A stretch of 64,000 nt of DNA from Erigeron canadensis. Lineage: Eukaryota; Streptophyta; Magnoliopsida; Asterales; Asteraceae. The position numbers were made by a program, and so were the translations under genes. The DNA lies in the NCBI RefSeq assembly GCF_010389155.1, contig NC_057764.1:17856001-17920000 (forward strand), in the 5' to 3' direction. Position 1 is the first letter of the stretch; every line of letters starts with the position of its first letter. Positions 11,610-22,641 of the stretch are shown here, one piece after another. The notes beneath the pieces were generated by a model. That model saw nothing but the letters and a program-made list of their open reading frames with translations. It ran no database searches and was not told where the DNA came from.

Positions 11610-13755
11610 TGTAACAACCGCCTTAGAAATAATTTAAATAAATCCATGATATGTTCTAGTTTCGAATATGTGCTCACATGAAGATCTATTCACTCTTAAA
11701 TCTTAAATTATAAGACGCGTCTATGGTCTATTATGATAAGAATGTTAGGTTTCAAGACGTAAGCGATTGTATTCAAGAAATTCTAGTCTGAAAATGTTTC
11801 ATTTAGACCCTACAATTATTAGAATCATTAATTAAGGGAAAACTATAAAAGGGTTAGAAAACCCCATTTTTCTACTTCTTCACCATTCCCCCCCCCCCCC
11901 ATCTCACCTCTCTCTCTCTCTAAAAACACACACATACATTCACCATCTTCACCCACAAAAATTCATCATTTGATTTTGAGTTCTTAAACCAAGATTTCTT
12001 GCATTTTTAGCTTCCTTGTGATAATCAAAACATATTTCTAGTATCGATTTTCAGGTAATGACAGCAAATTTTGAGATTTTCATCAAAATAAAAGTTTACT
12101 TTTCAAGTGTATGTTCTTGATGATTTGGTCCATTTTTGGTGTAAAAATCGTGTTAAAAGTTAGTGGGTTTGTGTCTAAAAGTGTTTAGTAACCTTTTCGT
12201 GATCAAATTTGGGTCGTAAACATGTTTTAATCTTCAAAACCCTCGTTTTTGTTGAACAGTCCCAAATTCGTCCTAGAAACACTTAAAACGAATTTAGTAT
12301 CCTAGAAACGAATTTAAGTCTTCCAAAACGAAGTTAAGCTTCAAAACGAACTTAAGCTCCAAACAAACTTAAGTCCTCAAACGAATTTAAGGTCTATCTT
12401 CGTTCAGATACACCTTACGAATTTAAGGTTTATCTTCGTTCAGATACACCTAACCAATTTAAGGTTTATCTTCGTTCAGATACACCTTACGAATTTAAGG
12501 TTTATCTTCGTTCAGATACACCTTACGAATTTAAAGTCTATTTTCGTTAGTTGTAGAAATCAGATTTTATACTTCGTTGTAATCCAAGTCTATCATGTAC
12601 AAGGAAACCCTAATTAAGGTATAATCAAGACATATTCGATCTTGTTTATCAAAGTGCGAGTTTAAAGACGTTCATTACGAGTCTAGTGTATGAAAAACAC
12701 TGTTGAGTCAAACGTTTAAGGATCTTTAGTGAACCAAATCATCAGTACATCAAGGACACTTAGTAAATAAATAATCACGAGAACTAATACATGTATCCAT
12801 CTATGCTCAATGGTTTGTGATTAGGTTGACATCAAGACATACTTGGATTCGAGTAGATATATTTTACTATATCTGTGCTTATACCCTGTGCTTGTAGAAC
12901 TACGCTTGTAGCAGATCACTGTGAGTCTTCGTAGCCCCTTTTTCTTTACTTATTTCGGGGTGAAAGGAATACTACTCATGCTTTTATACATGTCGTAACT
13001 ACTTTTACTACTCTTTGGCTATTTGACTACTTGTTACATATTAGCCGGTCCTATTGAGGATTGTGTGTGCTCTATTGATACTATTAGCCGGTCCTATTGA
13101 GGATTGTGTGTGCTCTATTGATACTATTAGCCGGTCCTATTGAGGATTGTGTGTGCTCTATTGATACTATTAGCCGGTCCTATTGAGGATTGTGTGTGCT
13201 CTATTGATACTATTAGCCGGTCCTATTGAGGATTGTGTGTGCTCTGTTGATACTATTAGCCGGTCCTATCGAGGATTGTGTGTGCTCGCTTACTTATGTG
13301 CAAGTTGGTCACTAGCCACTACATACGACTTAATAATTGAGATCTATTGGCGGTATAAAATGTTTTATACTACTTGTTTATACTCAAACCTACGAACTCA
13401 CCAACCTTTGTGTTGACTCTTTTAAGTATTCCTTTCAGGTAATCAGGCTAATCGTGGCTAGGTGTGGTAGCATGGGACTATTAGCAGACTTCAGGATTTA
13501 GGGTTGGAGTTTGCATGCTTGTAATTTGTGGTTGGTGGCAATATGCCCAATCGTATCCCCTGCGTGGGACTTTTCATACTTGATTTGCTCATCTTTGTTG
13601 AACTTGTGTGTAATAACTACTACTATGCTTGTTTGGTTGTGAAATTGACTATTTATGTTTATTCTAAGCACTTATTTAGTATTCCTATGTAACATCCATG
13701 TGCGCGTGTGCTTTATCTTACATCCCGAGTTTTCCGCCGCTGTCGGGGTGTTACA
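11610..13755 (+). repeat. 3' LTR of the Tekay-like element
   Basis: 2,146 bases. It differs from the 5' LTR by two extra 36-base units (in 12377-12545), three single-base homopolymer indels and two substitutions near the end (about 13685 and 13742). The 43-base array is at 13040-13288, again six copies. Confidence 0.95.
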
Positions 13756-13941
13756 CAAACCTAATTCCATTAAGTACCTTAAAGTTCATACTAACGACTC
13801 ATTTATACCTCGAAATCATGACAAACGAATGGGGAAAAAGTCACAAATAAATCACTCATCAAGGTCTTATTTAGGATTTGGGGTCTTATTTCACTAAAAG
13901 ACAAAAATGAAATTGAGAGGCTAAAATAAGAGGCTAATAAT

Positions 13942-14185
13942 TTGGGGTAGTATTTTGGGGTCGTATTTCGCGGTCGTATTTTGGGGTCGTATTTTGGGGT
14001 CGTATTTCGGGGTCGTATTTCGGGGTCGTATTTTTGTGGTAGTATTTTGGGGTCGTGTTTTGGGGTCGTATTTTGGGGTAGTATTTCGGGGTCGTATTTT
14101 GTGGTCGTATTTTGTGGTAGTATTTTGGGGTCGTATTTTGGGGTCGTATTTTGGGGTAGTATTTCGGGTCGTATTTTGGGGTCGC
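13942..14185. repeat. 13-base tandem array (GTCGTATTTTGGG)
   Basis: About eighteen units of 13 bases, alternating TTTTGGGG, TTTCGGGG and TTTTGTGG. Since 13 is not a multiple of three and the units lack stops, overlapping ORFs of 88-141 residues open on both strands; none is a gene. The array is part of the chromovirus solo LTR and lies next to the Athila-type insertion point. Confidence 0.9.
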
Positions 14186-14864
14186 AAATTGGATGGTGGG
14201 GTCGCAAATGGGAGCTGCTCTTCCCCAAATTTGTTCTTGAAAACCCTAATCGTTTCTTTTAATCAGAAAGGTGTTTTTAACATCAAGTTGTACTTTTAGA
14301 CTCCCTAAAATGATGGGAAAACAATACTAAAGTCGAAAACTCGAAAACGGACTTAAATCAAGTGACCCATTTGAACAAAGTTTATAAAAAGTGTACAAAA
14401 ATTCTTATAACTCAAGATTTTGTTAACGAAATCACACGAAACTTTGACAAAAGTTGTAGTATATGATTCTAAACGTTTTGGACATAAAAAGTTTAATACT
14501 TGGTGTGTGTAGTGTGTGTAATAAAAGAAAAACCGAAAAACACCAAAAGAAGAGCATAAAAAGGGGTTTTGATTTTATACCTTAAATCTGTAAAATAGAT
14601 GTTTGTGATGATGTTTAGGACGTAAAGACACTGTTATTGAAGTTAAATCTAACAAAAATAAGGTTTGATTTTCATAAAATTTATTGTAAAATGGGGTAGT
14701 AATGGTGAGGTAGTAGTAATGGGTTAGTAAAGTGAGAATGGGGTAGCAAAGGGTTTGTGTGTGTTTTTGCTAGGAGGTTAAGGTGGTGGAAATGAGGGTT
14801 TGTGAGAGAATGAGGAGTAATTTATATGTAGGGTAAAATGGGAGGGTTTTCATGCTAGCCAACG

Positions 14865-15012
14865 AATACGATGCCAAACACAGAAATACGAGGTCAGACT
14901 CAAATACGATGCTAGATTAAAATACGAGGTCGATTTTTATAATACAAGGTCGATAACTAATTACGAGGTCGTTTCTAAAATACGAGGTCGATTCTAAAAT
15001 ACGAGGTCGCTT
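14865..15012. repeat. AAATACGAGGTCG short repeats
   Basis: About eight units of 18-20 bases carrying TACGAGGTCG. They lie about 60-210 bases inside the 5' end (minus strand) of the chromovirus solo LTR. The word TCGTATTTT is shared, inverted, with the array at 13942-14185. Confidence 0.8.
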
Positions 15013-15074
15013 TTTCAAGTTTAAAAATTTAATTTTGACTCAAAAGTTTTCGTGGTCAATTCACGGGTGTTACA

Positions 15075-15600
15075 GTATACTAGATGAAGATGTTTAAATT
15101 AGTGATAAAGAAGAAGGGTATTTTTGGTATTCAGAAAATTTAATGAAAAAAAAGAACTTGTTTGTTTTATTATATAGTATAGATTTATTAGTATTTTATA
15201 CTCAAAATGGTAGATTAATTGGTTAATCATATATTTTTAGTTTTTTTTTAAAAAACTTCATGTTTATTTTAGTCTCAGGTTTCTTTGTATCAAATATATT
15301 TTCTAAAATAAGGTAGTTCAAAAAAAGTTATACAATTAAGGTCTTTATTATAAATAGTAATGGGAAAAGAGGTTTGAAAAGTTTAAAATGAAGGTAATAA
15401 TTTTAGTTGTTGTAAATTAATCATAAAATATTTGAAATAACATTTAATTTTCGATTTCATTTTAAACCTTTTATTGTATCATCAAAGGCAAGAAATACCT
15501 TAATTGTACCAATTTTTCGATTTCTATTTTTTGGTAGAAACTTAAACGGAATTAAATGAGAGGTTTCTACCGATAAACGAAAATATGTATACTTGGATAC
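15075..15600. other. AT-rich intergenic DNA
   Basis: Past the GTATA target copy I see no gene. The strand-reversed bases ending at 15183 (TCTATACTATATAATAAAAC after an A) look like a Helitron 5' end, but I find no matching 3' hairpin, so this is not called. Confidence 0.5.
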
Positions 15601-15609
15601 TTAGAAATA

Positions 15610-15902
15610 GGGTTTAGTATCTGGGGGTGTAAGCAATTTGTACAATTTTTCTATTGTGTGAATGTAACTTTTATTTGGTTCATTGTATGTAAATAACTCG
15701 CTAAATTGAACGATTAATGTAAAAGTGTATACGTGACACACCATATGAGCTGCTACGTAGAAGTTTTTGATTGGTCAACGTACAAATTTTACATTAATCG
15801 TTCAAATTTAACGGGTTAGTTACATACAATGAACCAATTGAAAGTTACATTCACACAATAGGAAAAATTTAAAAGTTATTTACACTTCGAGATACTTAAC
15901 CC
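15610..15902. mobile_element. Complete Mutator-like MITE with 9-bp target duplication
   Basis: A 293-base foldback element. The left arm (GGGTTTAGTATCT...) and the reverse complement of the right arm (GGGTTAAGTATCT...) match over about 110 bases around a loop of about 65 bases. It is flanked by a perfect 9-bp duplication, TTAGAAATA (15601-15609 and 15903-15911). A 9-bp duplication and long inverted repeats point to the Mutator superfamily. There is no coding capacity, so it would need a transposase supplied elsewhere. A truncated relative is at 738-932. Confidence 0.9.
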
Positions 15903-15911
15903 TTAGAAATA

Positions 15912-17332
15912 CTAACCAATATATGGAGTTGTTTTGTTTTAAAAAAAATGTACAAATTCAAAAGTAAGAAAGTTTATAAAAAAAGAAAGAATTAAAAAAT
16001 ACAATGAAATTATGAAACCAATAAACATGGATAGAAGCATTTTAAAAAAAAAGTATGTAACAAAGAAATTTTATAAAAAAAAATATATAGATTTTTTAAA
16101 GGAGGAAAATGACAAACCTAGCATATGTGTGGATCCAACAAAAATACTTGTTATTATGTAATTGGTTATTGACATTTTTTACTAATATGAGTAAAAGATT
16201 AAGAATGTATCGATCATTGTGGTAAAGTTTTTTTTGTTGGCATCATATTTGGATATAGCCTTTAAAATTGACAATTGTAGTAATTTTTCCTATCTATATT
16301 TTAGAAGGGGATTCTCTCAAGTTACCCTTAATATGACTAATAATGTTAGGGTTATTTTGACCCCTAAATGAAAAATCAAGGGCCAATATTCAAATGGCCT
16401 ATAATTTCCTCAACTTAAATCAAGTTCAAAAATTAACTTGAAGGCAATCCTCTACTGTGTATTTCAACTTCCTTTATAAACAAAATTAAGAAACAAAGTG
16501 TTTTGCTGGCTAACCAACTACAATTCCTAAAACATCGGCGCAAAAATGAAACATAAAAGAGTAGCATGCAAATTGAAACTTTCAATTTTAATTTATTAAA
16601 AATACTAGTTAATTACCTGGGTTCAACCCAGACATATTAATTTTTTTTTTTGTAAGAACATATCTCCACCTCTGAAGTTGCGACGATACTCATTGAGCAT
16701 ATTCCCAAATATATATGTGATAATTTAATAAAACATATTTTACTTTTGATAAACAAAATGCATATATTTATCTCCAAATTTTTGAATCAAATATACTTAG
16801 TGTGCAAACAAAAAACATAAATATATTACTCATAAACTCGAAATATAATACTTTATGATTCATATAAATATATTTACTTTATTTACCCGCGTAATATGTT
16901 AGAAAATTAAAAAGTCTGTTATGTCAAAACTACTTAGGTGATGAAATCTTAAAAAACCATATATAAATTATTATAGTTTTCAAAAAATAAAAATACAATA
17001 TTTTTAAAAGTATGAAATCATAAACAACAAAAATGAAAATGAAATAAACATCGAATTCAAAAAGAAAATTATTTATGACATGGTAAATAAATAAAACTCA
17101 AAAGAACTAAACTTTGATCCAACACGGAAATTGGTAGATTAAAAAGAGTAAAATCACACGGACATTGGGCTTATTTTAATCCAACGCCCAAAAACTGGGC
17201 TTATTACATTACATATATGTAAGGCCTAACTATTTTGACCCAACAGCCGAATTATTTTGCTGTTGAGCTTTTGAATTAAGGAGTGCAACAAGTGATGACA
17301 GTACATTAAGTGGATTACGAAAATCTGAAAAC
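15912..17332. other. AT-rich intergenic DNA
   Basis: No gene is supported on either strand. The only structured signal is the Helitron-like terminus at 16605-16631. Confidence 0.5.
16605..16631 (-). mobile_element. Candidate Helitron 3' terminus
   Basis: On the minus strand, a hairpin CTGGGTT-G-AACCCAG (16617-16631) is followed after 8 bases by CTAG (16605-16608) and then T. This is the usual Helitron 3' end, and the spacing equals that of the plus-strand end at 57030-57056. The 5' end was not found. Confidence 0.45.
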
Positions 17333-17539
17333 TAGGCGTGGGCAAAAAAAATTGGAACAGGTTCGGGTCAGGAGCCCCCCGTTCTATTCAATCAAATTGG
17401 AATCGGTTTTAACCAGAACCAGAACCGGTTCGGAACTGATTATGGACCTTGAAAACCAAAACCGATGGAACCGAAAATATAGGTTTCGTACCGGTTCCAT
17501 AATTGGTTCCTATTATCTTTTTTTTCCCGCTAATTGTTG

Positions 17540-18405
17540 CTAATTGCTTGAGACTAAGACCCATAATATCTTCCAAATAATAATATCTAGTGAATTGACA
17601 CAAAAAAGTCCAAGATCTTCACAAAAACACTTGAAGTTAAGTGAAAACTCACTAATACTTCACTATGATTAATTTAACGATCACATTTTAACTATGTAAA
17701 TCCACTTTGATTGGTAATGGCTCAAGAGTAAGACCAAAGATACCTTCCAAAATGATAAGATCTAATGACACAAAAAACTCCAAGTTATTTCACAAAAAAC
17801 AATTGAAAAAATTGAAAACTCGCGAATAACTTATTTAATGGCCGTTAAAGCCACTTTTTAACTACTTAAAACGATTTTGGGTCACTTGATTGCTAATGGA
17901 TCGAGCCTAAGACCCAAGATACCTTCCAAATTGATAAGATCTAGTTAATTTACACAAAAAATTTCAAGTTATTTCACAAAAAACACTTGAAAAAATTAAA
18001 AACTCGCTAATAATTCATTTAACGGCCATTAAGGCCACTTTTTAACTACGTAAATCAATTTTGGCCACTTGATTGTTAATGGTTCTAGCCTACGACTCAA
18101 GATACCTTTCCAAAATGATAAGATCTAGTTAAATGACACAAAAAACTCCAAGTTATTTCACAAAAAACAATTGAAAAAATTGAAAACTCGCGAATAACTT
18201 ATTTAATGGCCGTTAATGCCACTTTTTAACTACGTAAATCGATTTTGGGTCACTTGATTGCTAATGGCTTGAGCCTAAGACCCAATATACCTTACAAAAT
18301 AATAAGATCTAGTTAACCCACACAAAAAACTTCAAGTTATTTCACAAAATACACTTGAAAAAAAAAAAAAAAACTCAATAATAATTCACTATAATTCATT
18401 CTTTT
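17540..18405. repeat. About 181-base tandem repeat inside the hAT element
   Basis: Nearly five units. The start word GCTAATGG..TCGAGCCTAAGACCC recurs near 17540, 17717, 17897, 18077 and 18261. Units share AAGTTATTTCACAAAAAACA and CCACTTTTTAACTACGTAAA. The array sits where the C-terminal half of the transposase gene would be expected. Confidence 0.85.
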
Positions 18406-18619
18406 TCGTAAAAAATGCATACTTTTATTATATACCATCTTAATCTTCAACAAAGTTCAAAGTATTCAATCAAATACAATGTTTTCAACCAAATAACAAT
18501 GTCTTAAAGCAAATAACAAGTCTTCAAACAAATACAAATTCTTAAACGAATTAAATAATCTTCAAATTCAAAGTCATCAATCTTCATTGTCTTCAAATAG
18601 TCTTCAAATTTTTGCATTC

Positions 18620-20031
18620 ATGGAAAAGTTTACATCATTTTCATAACACTCCAAACTATCACTTATTTTTTAATAAGTGCCTCAATGCCGCTAACATTTA
18701 ATGTGGGGTTCATTGCGACGGCACAAACAAAAATTGGGGGCTTTTCCATGAAATTTTTTTCATTTTATCTTTCATGGCTTTCACCATGTCTTCATATATA
18801 CCATTATCCATACACTAATATTTTACCAATTTTTCACAAATCTCATAAATTTGATGAAGCACCAAATGACTAGTAGAATAATAAACCCCCGAAACCAATA
18901 TCGTGACATTTTTAAACACTTGAAGTAAATCTACTAAAGATTGAATTGTTTTAAAGTATTTTTTTGACGTAAAGCACATTCAAACATTGTAAGAGTGGAA
19001 TTCCATCTAGTAGGACAATCCCAATGAGGTGTCAAATATATCGAATCGGTATCTTTACACAATTTGATATACTTCTTATGTATAATCTTACCCCCCAAAA
19101 ATACATCCTTTAACATCTTTACAAAGTCTTTCTTAACAATTTCAATGACCTTTTCACCCAAACCGCTTTGCACAACCAAGTTAATAATATGTGCAACACA
19201 TCGACAATGACAAAAAACATCATCGCAGATAGGAGTATATTTTAGTTTCAAATGGTCAACCGCTTTTGTATATTACTTGCATTATCAAAGGATATTGAAA
19301 AAATCTTTTGTTCAATTTTATAGTATGCATATACATCCCTTAACTTATAATATAGATTTTCACCTGTGTGAGGTTTCTCAAAATTTTCAAAAGCAATCGT
19401 GCGCTTCATCATTTCCCAAGTACTAGGATCAATCCAATGTGCCATAACGCATATGTAAGAACCGAGCAAACCATAAAGAGCATTCAAAACATCGGTTGTC
19501 AAACTTAAACTACCATTTAAATTTTCAAATTCCGTTATAAGTAGTTTCTTAGCCATTTTATTTTTTCATACATGTACGTTATACTATAGAGTGAGTTAGA
19601 GTAGTGTACCTTGGTTGGAGTACGTTTTGAAATGCGCAAGTGAATTGCTCATCGTCCCAATTGTTGAATGGCCAAACTTTTTGAATGACAAGGATGGAAA
19701 GTGTTTCACGAACCGAATCCTTCGAATAATGAAAAAAAGTGTCATCATTTGCCATGGTTTGTTGACCTTGTGAGGAGGTACCCACTTGTTGTGCTTTTAT
19801 CACCGGACAATGATTGTTATAGTGTTTCCCCAATGTCGAGTTTGCATTCTTCACAAAAAGACGTTGACAATAATTACACCGAGCCTTAATATCACCATTC
19901 GACAACTTAACTAGTTAAAAGTGTTCAAACATGGTCGCCGTTCTTTTGGTTGGTAATATAGCCACCACCGTTGACTCACTTGTGCAACCAATACCGGTAG
20001 ATTGCATTTGTGAAGCGGTATTATGCTCCAT
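18620..20031 (-). pseudogene. zf-BED hAT transposase pseudogene
   Basis: Reading leftwards, an ATG at 20031 opens a frame with a stop near 19915. It then carries a BED-type zinc finger (CNYCQRLFVKNANSTLGKHY, 19880-19820). After a frame break, 19556-19248 has GSLSLTTDV, HWIDP and SISFDNASN. After another break, 19251-18934 has HCRCVAHIINLVVQ and HWDCPTRWNSTLTMF, all typical of RICESLEEPER-like hAT transposases. Decayed homology goes on to about 18620 (STSHLVLHQIYEI). The C-terminal dimerisation region is not recognisable. The enzyme would cut and join at the TIRs, but with several stops and frameshifts this copy is dead. Whether a domesticated relative exists elsewhere cannot be judged here. 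Confidence 0.85.
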
Positions 20032-20456
20032 TTTGTGAGAGATTTGATATATATTATAAATATAGTGTATATTTTGTGATATATATATCTAGAGATATAG
20101 TGATTCTGGTAAGAGATTTATGAATACAGAGTGTTTTTGTAAGAGATATAGTATTTTTGTAAGTATTGGAATGTGAAAAATCAACCCAAAATGAAGCAAC
20201 ATATATATACTAGTTGTATGACGGCAAAATGGTAATTATTTGGTGAAATAAACGGCTCCTAACAGCTCCTAACAGTCAAAAAGGACAAAAAACGGCTATT
20301 TCTAACGGTAACTAACGGCTAGTAGAATCAGGGACCAGAAATCGGTTTCAAACCAGTTTCTCGGGCTGATTTCTGGAACTGGTTGAGGAACCGGTTTGGG
20401 ACCGATATTTTGCAAAAAAAAAAAAACACCCCAAATCGATTAGGAACCTATCGGTT

Positions 20457-21924
20457 TGATATGTCGTAAATTTCCCACGATTAATATAGTTAAGTTAGCA
20501 TGTTTATTGAGTCGTTTTTATATATAATCGTTGCGTTTATGGTATTTGTTAGTGTTTCAGGTGATTGACAAGTATGTAGCGTAAATCTAGAGAAAATGAC
20601 TTTCTGGAGCTAAAACAAGTGCTAACGGGGAATTACTGAAGCGTTTGGATGAAGAAAGAAGATGGTCAATGAAAGTCAAAGTTCATTGCGCCACAATGAA
20701 CTGTTGCGCCGCAATACTTGGAGCAGGGATTTTAGCTGCGCCTCAATAGGAAGATGTTGCGCCGCAATACATCAAGTCTTCAGCCAGTAAAAGTAAATAT
20801 AAGTCAAAGTCTAAGGAGAAGTCAACCCTCATTGCGCCGCAATGAGAGGCGGTTCTGCACACTTTTTGGAACAGATATATATATTGAGTTTTATCATTCC
20901 AAACAGGGGATCTTGACATCTCCAGCCGATTTTTAGGATATTTTTAAGGGCTTTTCATCTGCAAATCATCTTTGAAGATTGCTAGCACGATTGGAGATTT
21001 ATTTACCCATTGTTTATCATTCTCAAACAATTTTAACATTCGGTACAATATGTTTTCATATATTATTGTTTGTTTTTATCTTTTCAATATGAGTGCCTAA
21101 TCGTCTTTTCATCCATCTTGATGGAGTAAGACAATATGTAAGGATTGCACAATTTTTAATAATTCAAAGTTGATTATATTTAACGTTACATCGTGAACTT
21201 AGTATATTTGTTCTTTATCACTTATCTTGAATCGATTGGTATTTTATGTGTCTTTAATGGTAATTATTGTTCGCATATACTTTATTTCAATTGTTTGGGT
21301 ACAAACGTGTTGAATCTATGACAGGTACGGTAGATAATCATTTAATGATAATAGGAATAAATGTGTTAACGGTTGGGTACAATCGGTAGGTGTAATTGTT
21401 ATCTTAATAACCAAAACCATTGTTGAATTAGCAAAGTTATAAAAGATGTCTTGGGGTACCGGTCTTTGTAATGGAGCTAGTTTATACAAGAGAGTCGAAT
21501 GATGTCTTTAACTTGACGGGTACGGGGTTGGAGCTTACGGGGTTGGAGCTTTGTTTGAGTCTCGGTTATTTAATTAACGTAATTTGAATTTGATCTTCAT
21601 TTTATGTGCAATCTTAACATGTTGTCGAGCGAAATCAAGATGGATGCCTTTTAATTATTGTTTTAATCTAACTTTCTCTCTTGCGATTAATCCTACGGAA
21701 TTACTAACAAATTCACTAACTTTTGCAAAGTGGCAACTCGGTCACAAAACCCCCCCATTTCTTGAATCACTTTATTTTAACAATTACTTACAAAGTCCTT
21801 GTGTTCGACCTCGTACTTACCAAGTCACTATATTGCATACAAACGGGTACACTGTCCGCAAGTGTGTAGTAGACAGTTACTAGGTATTTTGTGATATAAA
21901 TTTAAAACTAGAAAATACACATCA
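20457..21924 (+). repeat. 5' LTR of the Athila-like element
   Basis: 1,468 bases from TGATATGTCG to TACACATCA. It contains the ATTGCGCCGCAAT palindrome cluster (20685-20843), an AT-rich possible TATA (about 20874-20884) and a short local duplication TACGGGGTTGGAGCTT (about 21521-21551) that is single in the 3' LTR. The small ORFs within it have no support. Confidence 0.92.
20685..20843. repeat. Cluster of 13-base palindromes (ATTGCGCCGCAAT) in the 5' LTR
   Basis: Words at 20685-20697 (variant), 20703-20715, 20735-20747 (variant), 20756-20768 and 20831-20843 (exact). The odd palindrome is ATTGCG-C-CGCAAT. The matching 3' LTR sites are 42685-42697, 42717-42729, 42738-42750 and 42813-42825. Confidence 0.9.
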
Positions 21925-21930
21925 AGTTTT

Positions 21931-21948
21931 TGGCGCCGCTGTCGAGGA
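21931..21948 (+). other. Primer binding site, tRNA-Asp type
   Basis: TGGCGCCGCTGTCGAGGA lies six bases after the LTR end. It closely resembles the tRNA-Asp-complementary site usual in Athila elements, with a few mismatches. Confidence 0.8.
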
Positions 21949-22118
21949 CTTCAGTTTAAGTAGTTGTTTAGTTTAGTGGTTCGATCCTTTCTTGCATTCA
22001 TTTGTGAGGAAGTTAATTGCTTTATTAGATAGATTTTATTTTTGTTTTCCATTTACTTCTATTTGTCCCAAGTGCGGTTAACGTTTTGTCTTGTGGTGAT
22101 TGTGCAGGTTCTTAGTAG

Positions 22119-22641
22119 TTGATGAACACAAGAGCTTCGGGAAAACCTTTGGTCAGTCCTAAGTCTAATCCAGGAAGAGCCAGACGTCGCTTAGTGTCAC
22201 TCAGCAACACGGAGACCTCTACATCTAACAGGATAGATCCAGAAACTGCAGAGCAAGTCCAAGAGGACATTGATTTGGATCAACATTATTCGAAGAAAGA
22301 TTCACCGACAGGGATCCATTTCAGCACTGATTTCTTAGAATCAAGTGGTGTTTTAAAATCAGGTGATAGTTCAGAAAAGGACGATAATAAGGACAAGACT
22401 TCTATACCTGGTTCAGCAGTAATTCTTCGGGTAAATCAACCAGTTCAGGCAAGAAGAATTGGTGATCAGGAACAACCAGTCAACCCCAACAACCTTCTTT
22501 ACGGGGATCGAAGGAGAAATATACCGGCCAACCGTGGCAATGCTATTCGTTCTCCAGCCACCGGGTTGAATTTTACTCTTAAAAGGAAATCATTTGAAGA
22601 GTGTTGAGGAAGAGAAATTCGATGGAGTGACAAACAGTGAT
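22119..22641 (+). pseudogene. Athila gag, N-terminal part, cut by the copia insertion
   Basis: A 162-residue ORF (22119-22607) starting MMNTRASGKP and rich in Arg, Ser and Pro, as is usual for the head of Athila gag. Its frame closes at TGA 22605-22607. The shared gag frame then runs in another phase up to the copia target site at 22637-22641 and continues beyond the insertion at 32411 (SDPYGHLERL). Copia therefore landed inside gag. The N-terminal stretch shows no recognisable domain of its own. Confidence 0.75.

Larger units (their letters stand above)
3674..13755 (+). mobile_element. Complete Tekay/Del-like chromovirus retrotransposon
   Basis: A 10,082-base element flanked by the 5-bp target duplication CAAAC (3669-3673 and 13756-13760). 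In order: 5' LTR 3674-5748, initiator-Met-type primer binding site, untranslated leader, gag-protease-RT reading frame, a one-base frame break, RNase H-integrase-chromodomain-like frame, polypurine tract, 3' LTR 11610-13755. The LTRs differ by two substitutions, three homopolymer indels and two extra 36-base units, so the insertion is very recent. The coding region is nevertheless defective: an RT finger segment is replaced and the frame is broken near 9510. The Tekay/Del assignment rests on domain order, long LTRs and the C-terminal end of pol. Confidence 0.92.
2256..13861 (-). mobile_element. Athila-type solo LTR, split by the Tekay-like element
   Basis: The minus-strand LTR begins TGATGAGTGATT (reverse complement at 13861) and ends CGCACATCA (at 2256). 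The flanks are AGGTC at 2251-2255 and AGGTC at 13862-13866. Removing the Tekay-like insertion leaves about 1.52 kb, close to the 1.47 kb LTR of the Athila element at 20457. The 3' end (AAATTTATAAA..CACATCA on the minus strand) resembles that LTR's end. It carries its own cluster of CCAGCGACGCTGG palindromes. No internal region remains, so it is a solo LTR. Confidence 0.8.
1035..15074 (-). mobile_element. Solo LTR of a chromovirus (gypsy), split by nested insertions
   Basis: The outer blocks 1035-2255 and 13862-15074 form one LTR on the minus strand. It starts TGTAACACCCG (reverse complement at 15074), ends GTGTGACA (at 1035), and is flanked by GTATA on both sides (1030-1034 and 15075-15079). 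Net length is about 2.4 kb after removing the nested Athila solo LTR. Bases 1035-1920 are recognisably the inverse of 4940-5748 in the young Tekay-like LTR: same end, same CACGCAGGGGA block, same tandem-array position. The minus-strand segment near 14850-14760 resembles its TATA and CT-rich leader. No internal coding region remains, so LTR-LTR recombination is the likely origin. Confidence 0.8.

Noticed and set aside
13803..14299. Overlapping ORFs of 80-141 residues on both strands
   Set aside because: An artefact of the stop-free 13-base array inside an LTR.
15075..15183. Possible short Helitron on the minus strand (TCTATACTATATAATAAAAC start at 15183)
   Set aside because: No 3' hairpin precedes the CTAG near 15080, which also abuts the solo-LTR target copy.
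17325..17332. Exact 8-bp target duplication for the hAT element
   Set aside because: The best alignment, TCTGAAAA against TCTGGAAC, has two mismatches and shifts the end by one base; not secure.
18685..18873. Plus-strand ORF of 62 residues
   Set aside because: Antisense to the decayed hAT transposase, which has family motifs on the minus strand.
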